Below the pieces are notes generated by a model, which saw only the letters and a program-made list of their open reading frames with translations, had not been told where the DNA came from and did no database searches. A stretch of DNA of 6,022 nucleotides from Globobulimina sp. Taxonomy: Eukaryota; Foraminifera; Rotaliida. Below, piece by piece: positions 6,015-6,022 of the stretch; positions within the stretch are counted from its first letter, which is position 1, and every line of letters begins with the position of its first letter. The position numbers were made by a program, and so were the translations under genes. Location of the stretch: contig PIVH01000376.1 of the NCBI GenBank assembly GCA_003354225.1, positions 1-6,022 on the forward strand, written 5' to 3'.

Positions 6015-6022
6015 CGCCATGT

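Larger units (their letters stand above)
5829..6022. other. 3' flank of the RCC1 gene
   Basis: No clear gene is seen. The segment begins after the RCC1 stop and is a little richer in GC than the coding DNA (about 33-37% on the lines counted). It lacks an AATAAA; the closest is within the RCC1 coding region at 5777-5782. It contains one tiny ORF (5892-5990) and a small hairpin (5998-6014). Confidence 0.5.

Noticed and set aside
1-6022. CRISPR arrays, tRNA, rRNA, transposons or bacterial operon signals
   Set aside because: No regularly spaced repeats, cloverleaf, rRNA-like blocks, transposase motifs or Shine-Dalgarno pattern were seen on either strand.

Overview
The window looks like a piece of a compact, AT-rich nuclear genome of a microbial eukaryote. 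Three protein genes lie head to tail on the + strand: the 3' end of a PPR-Smr gene (to 815), an SNF2-family helicase gene (1102-4654), and an RCC1-repeat gene (about 4787-5828). The evidence for a nuclear eukaryotic genome is a 70-nt GT-AG intron whose removal restores the RCC1 reading frame, two basic nuclear-localisation motifs at the helicase C-terminus, a RanBP2-type zinc finger, and a PPR-Smr protein. TAA and TGA serve as stops and no stop codon needs reassigning. From memory only, the RCC1 family resembles expanded families in amoeboid or rhizarian protists such as foraminifera; I cannot confirm a taxon.

Layout. 1-815: C-terminal part of a PPR plus Smr protein, open at the left edge. 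816-1101: an intergenic stretch whose core (901-1020) is richer in GC than the genes beside it and which holds an open minus-strand frame without ATG. 1102-4654: an SNF2 ATPase of about 1183 residues, carried in two frames that meet within motif II (DEGH); a +1 shift is needed between about 3082 and 3108. 4655-4786: a short spacer with AATAAA signals and a 24-nt pyrimidine tract. 4787-5828: the RCC1 beta-propeller gene, with one intron (5118-5187) and no ATG at its 5' end. 5829-6022: a tail with one tiny ORF and a small hairpin.

The helicase is most like the Rad5/HLTF/SHPRH group (DEGH box, long insert between motifs I and Ia), but no RING finger is visible between its two ATPase lobes. It has instead an N-terminal RanBP2 zinc finger and a charged coiled-coil insertion. 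The three genes show no evident shared pathway: the first suggests RNA binding in an organelle or the cytosol, the second nuclear chromatin or DNA repair work, the third an unknown partner-binding propeller. Their closeness looks like genome compactness, not an operon.

The points most worth a second look are the intron with near-identical 11-nt sequences ending at both splice sites, the frame break in the helicase and the change of GC skew at the same place, the unusual helicase architecture, and the missing RCC1 start.
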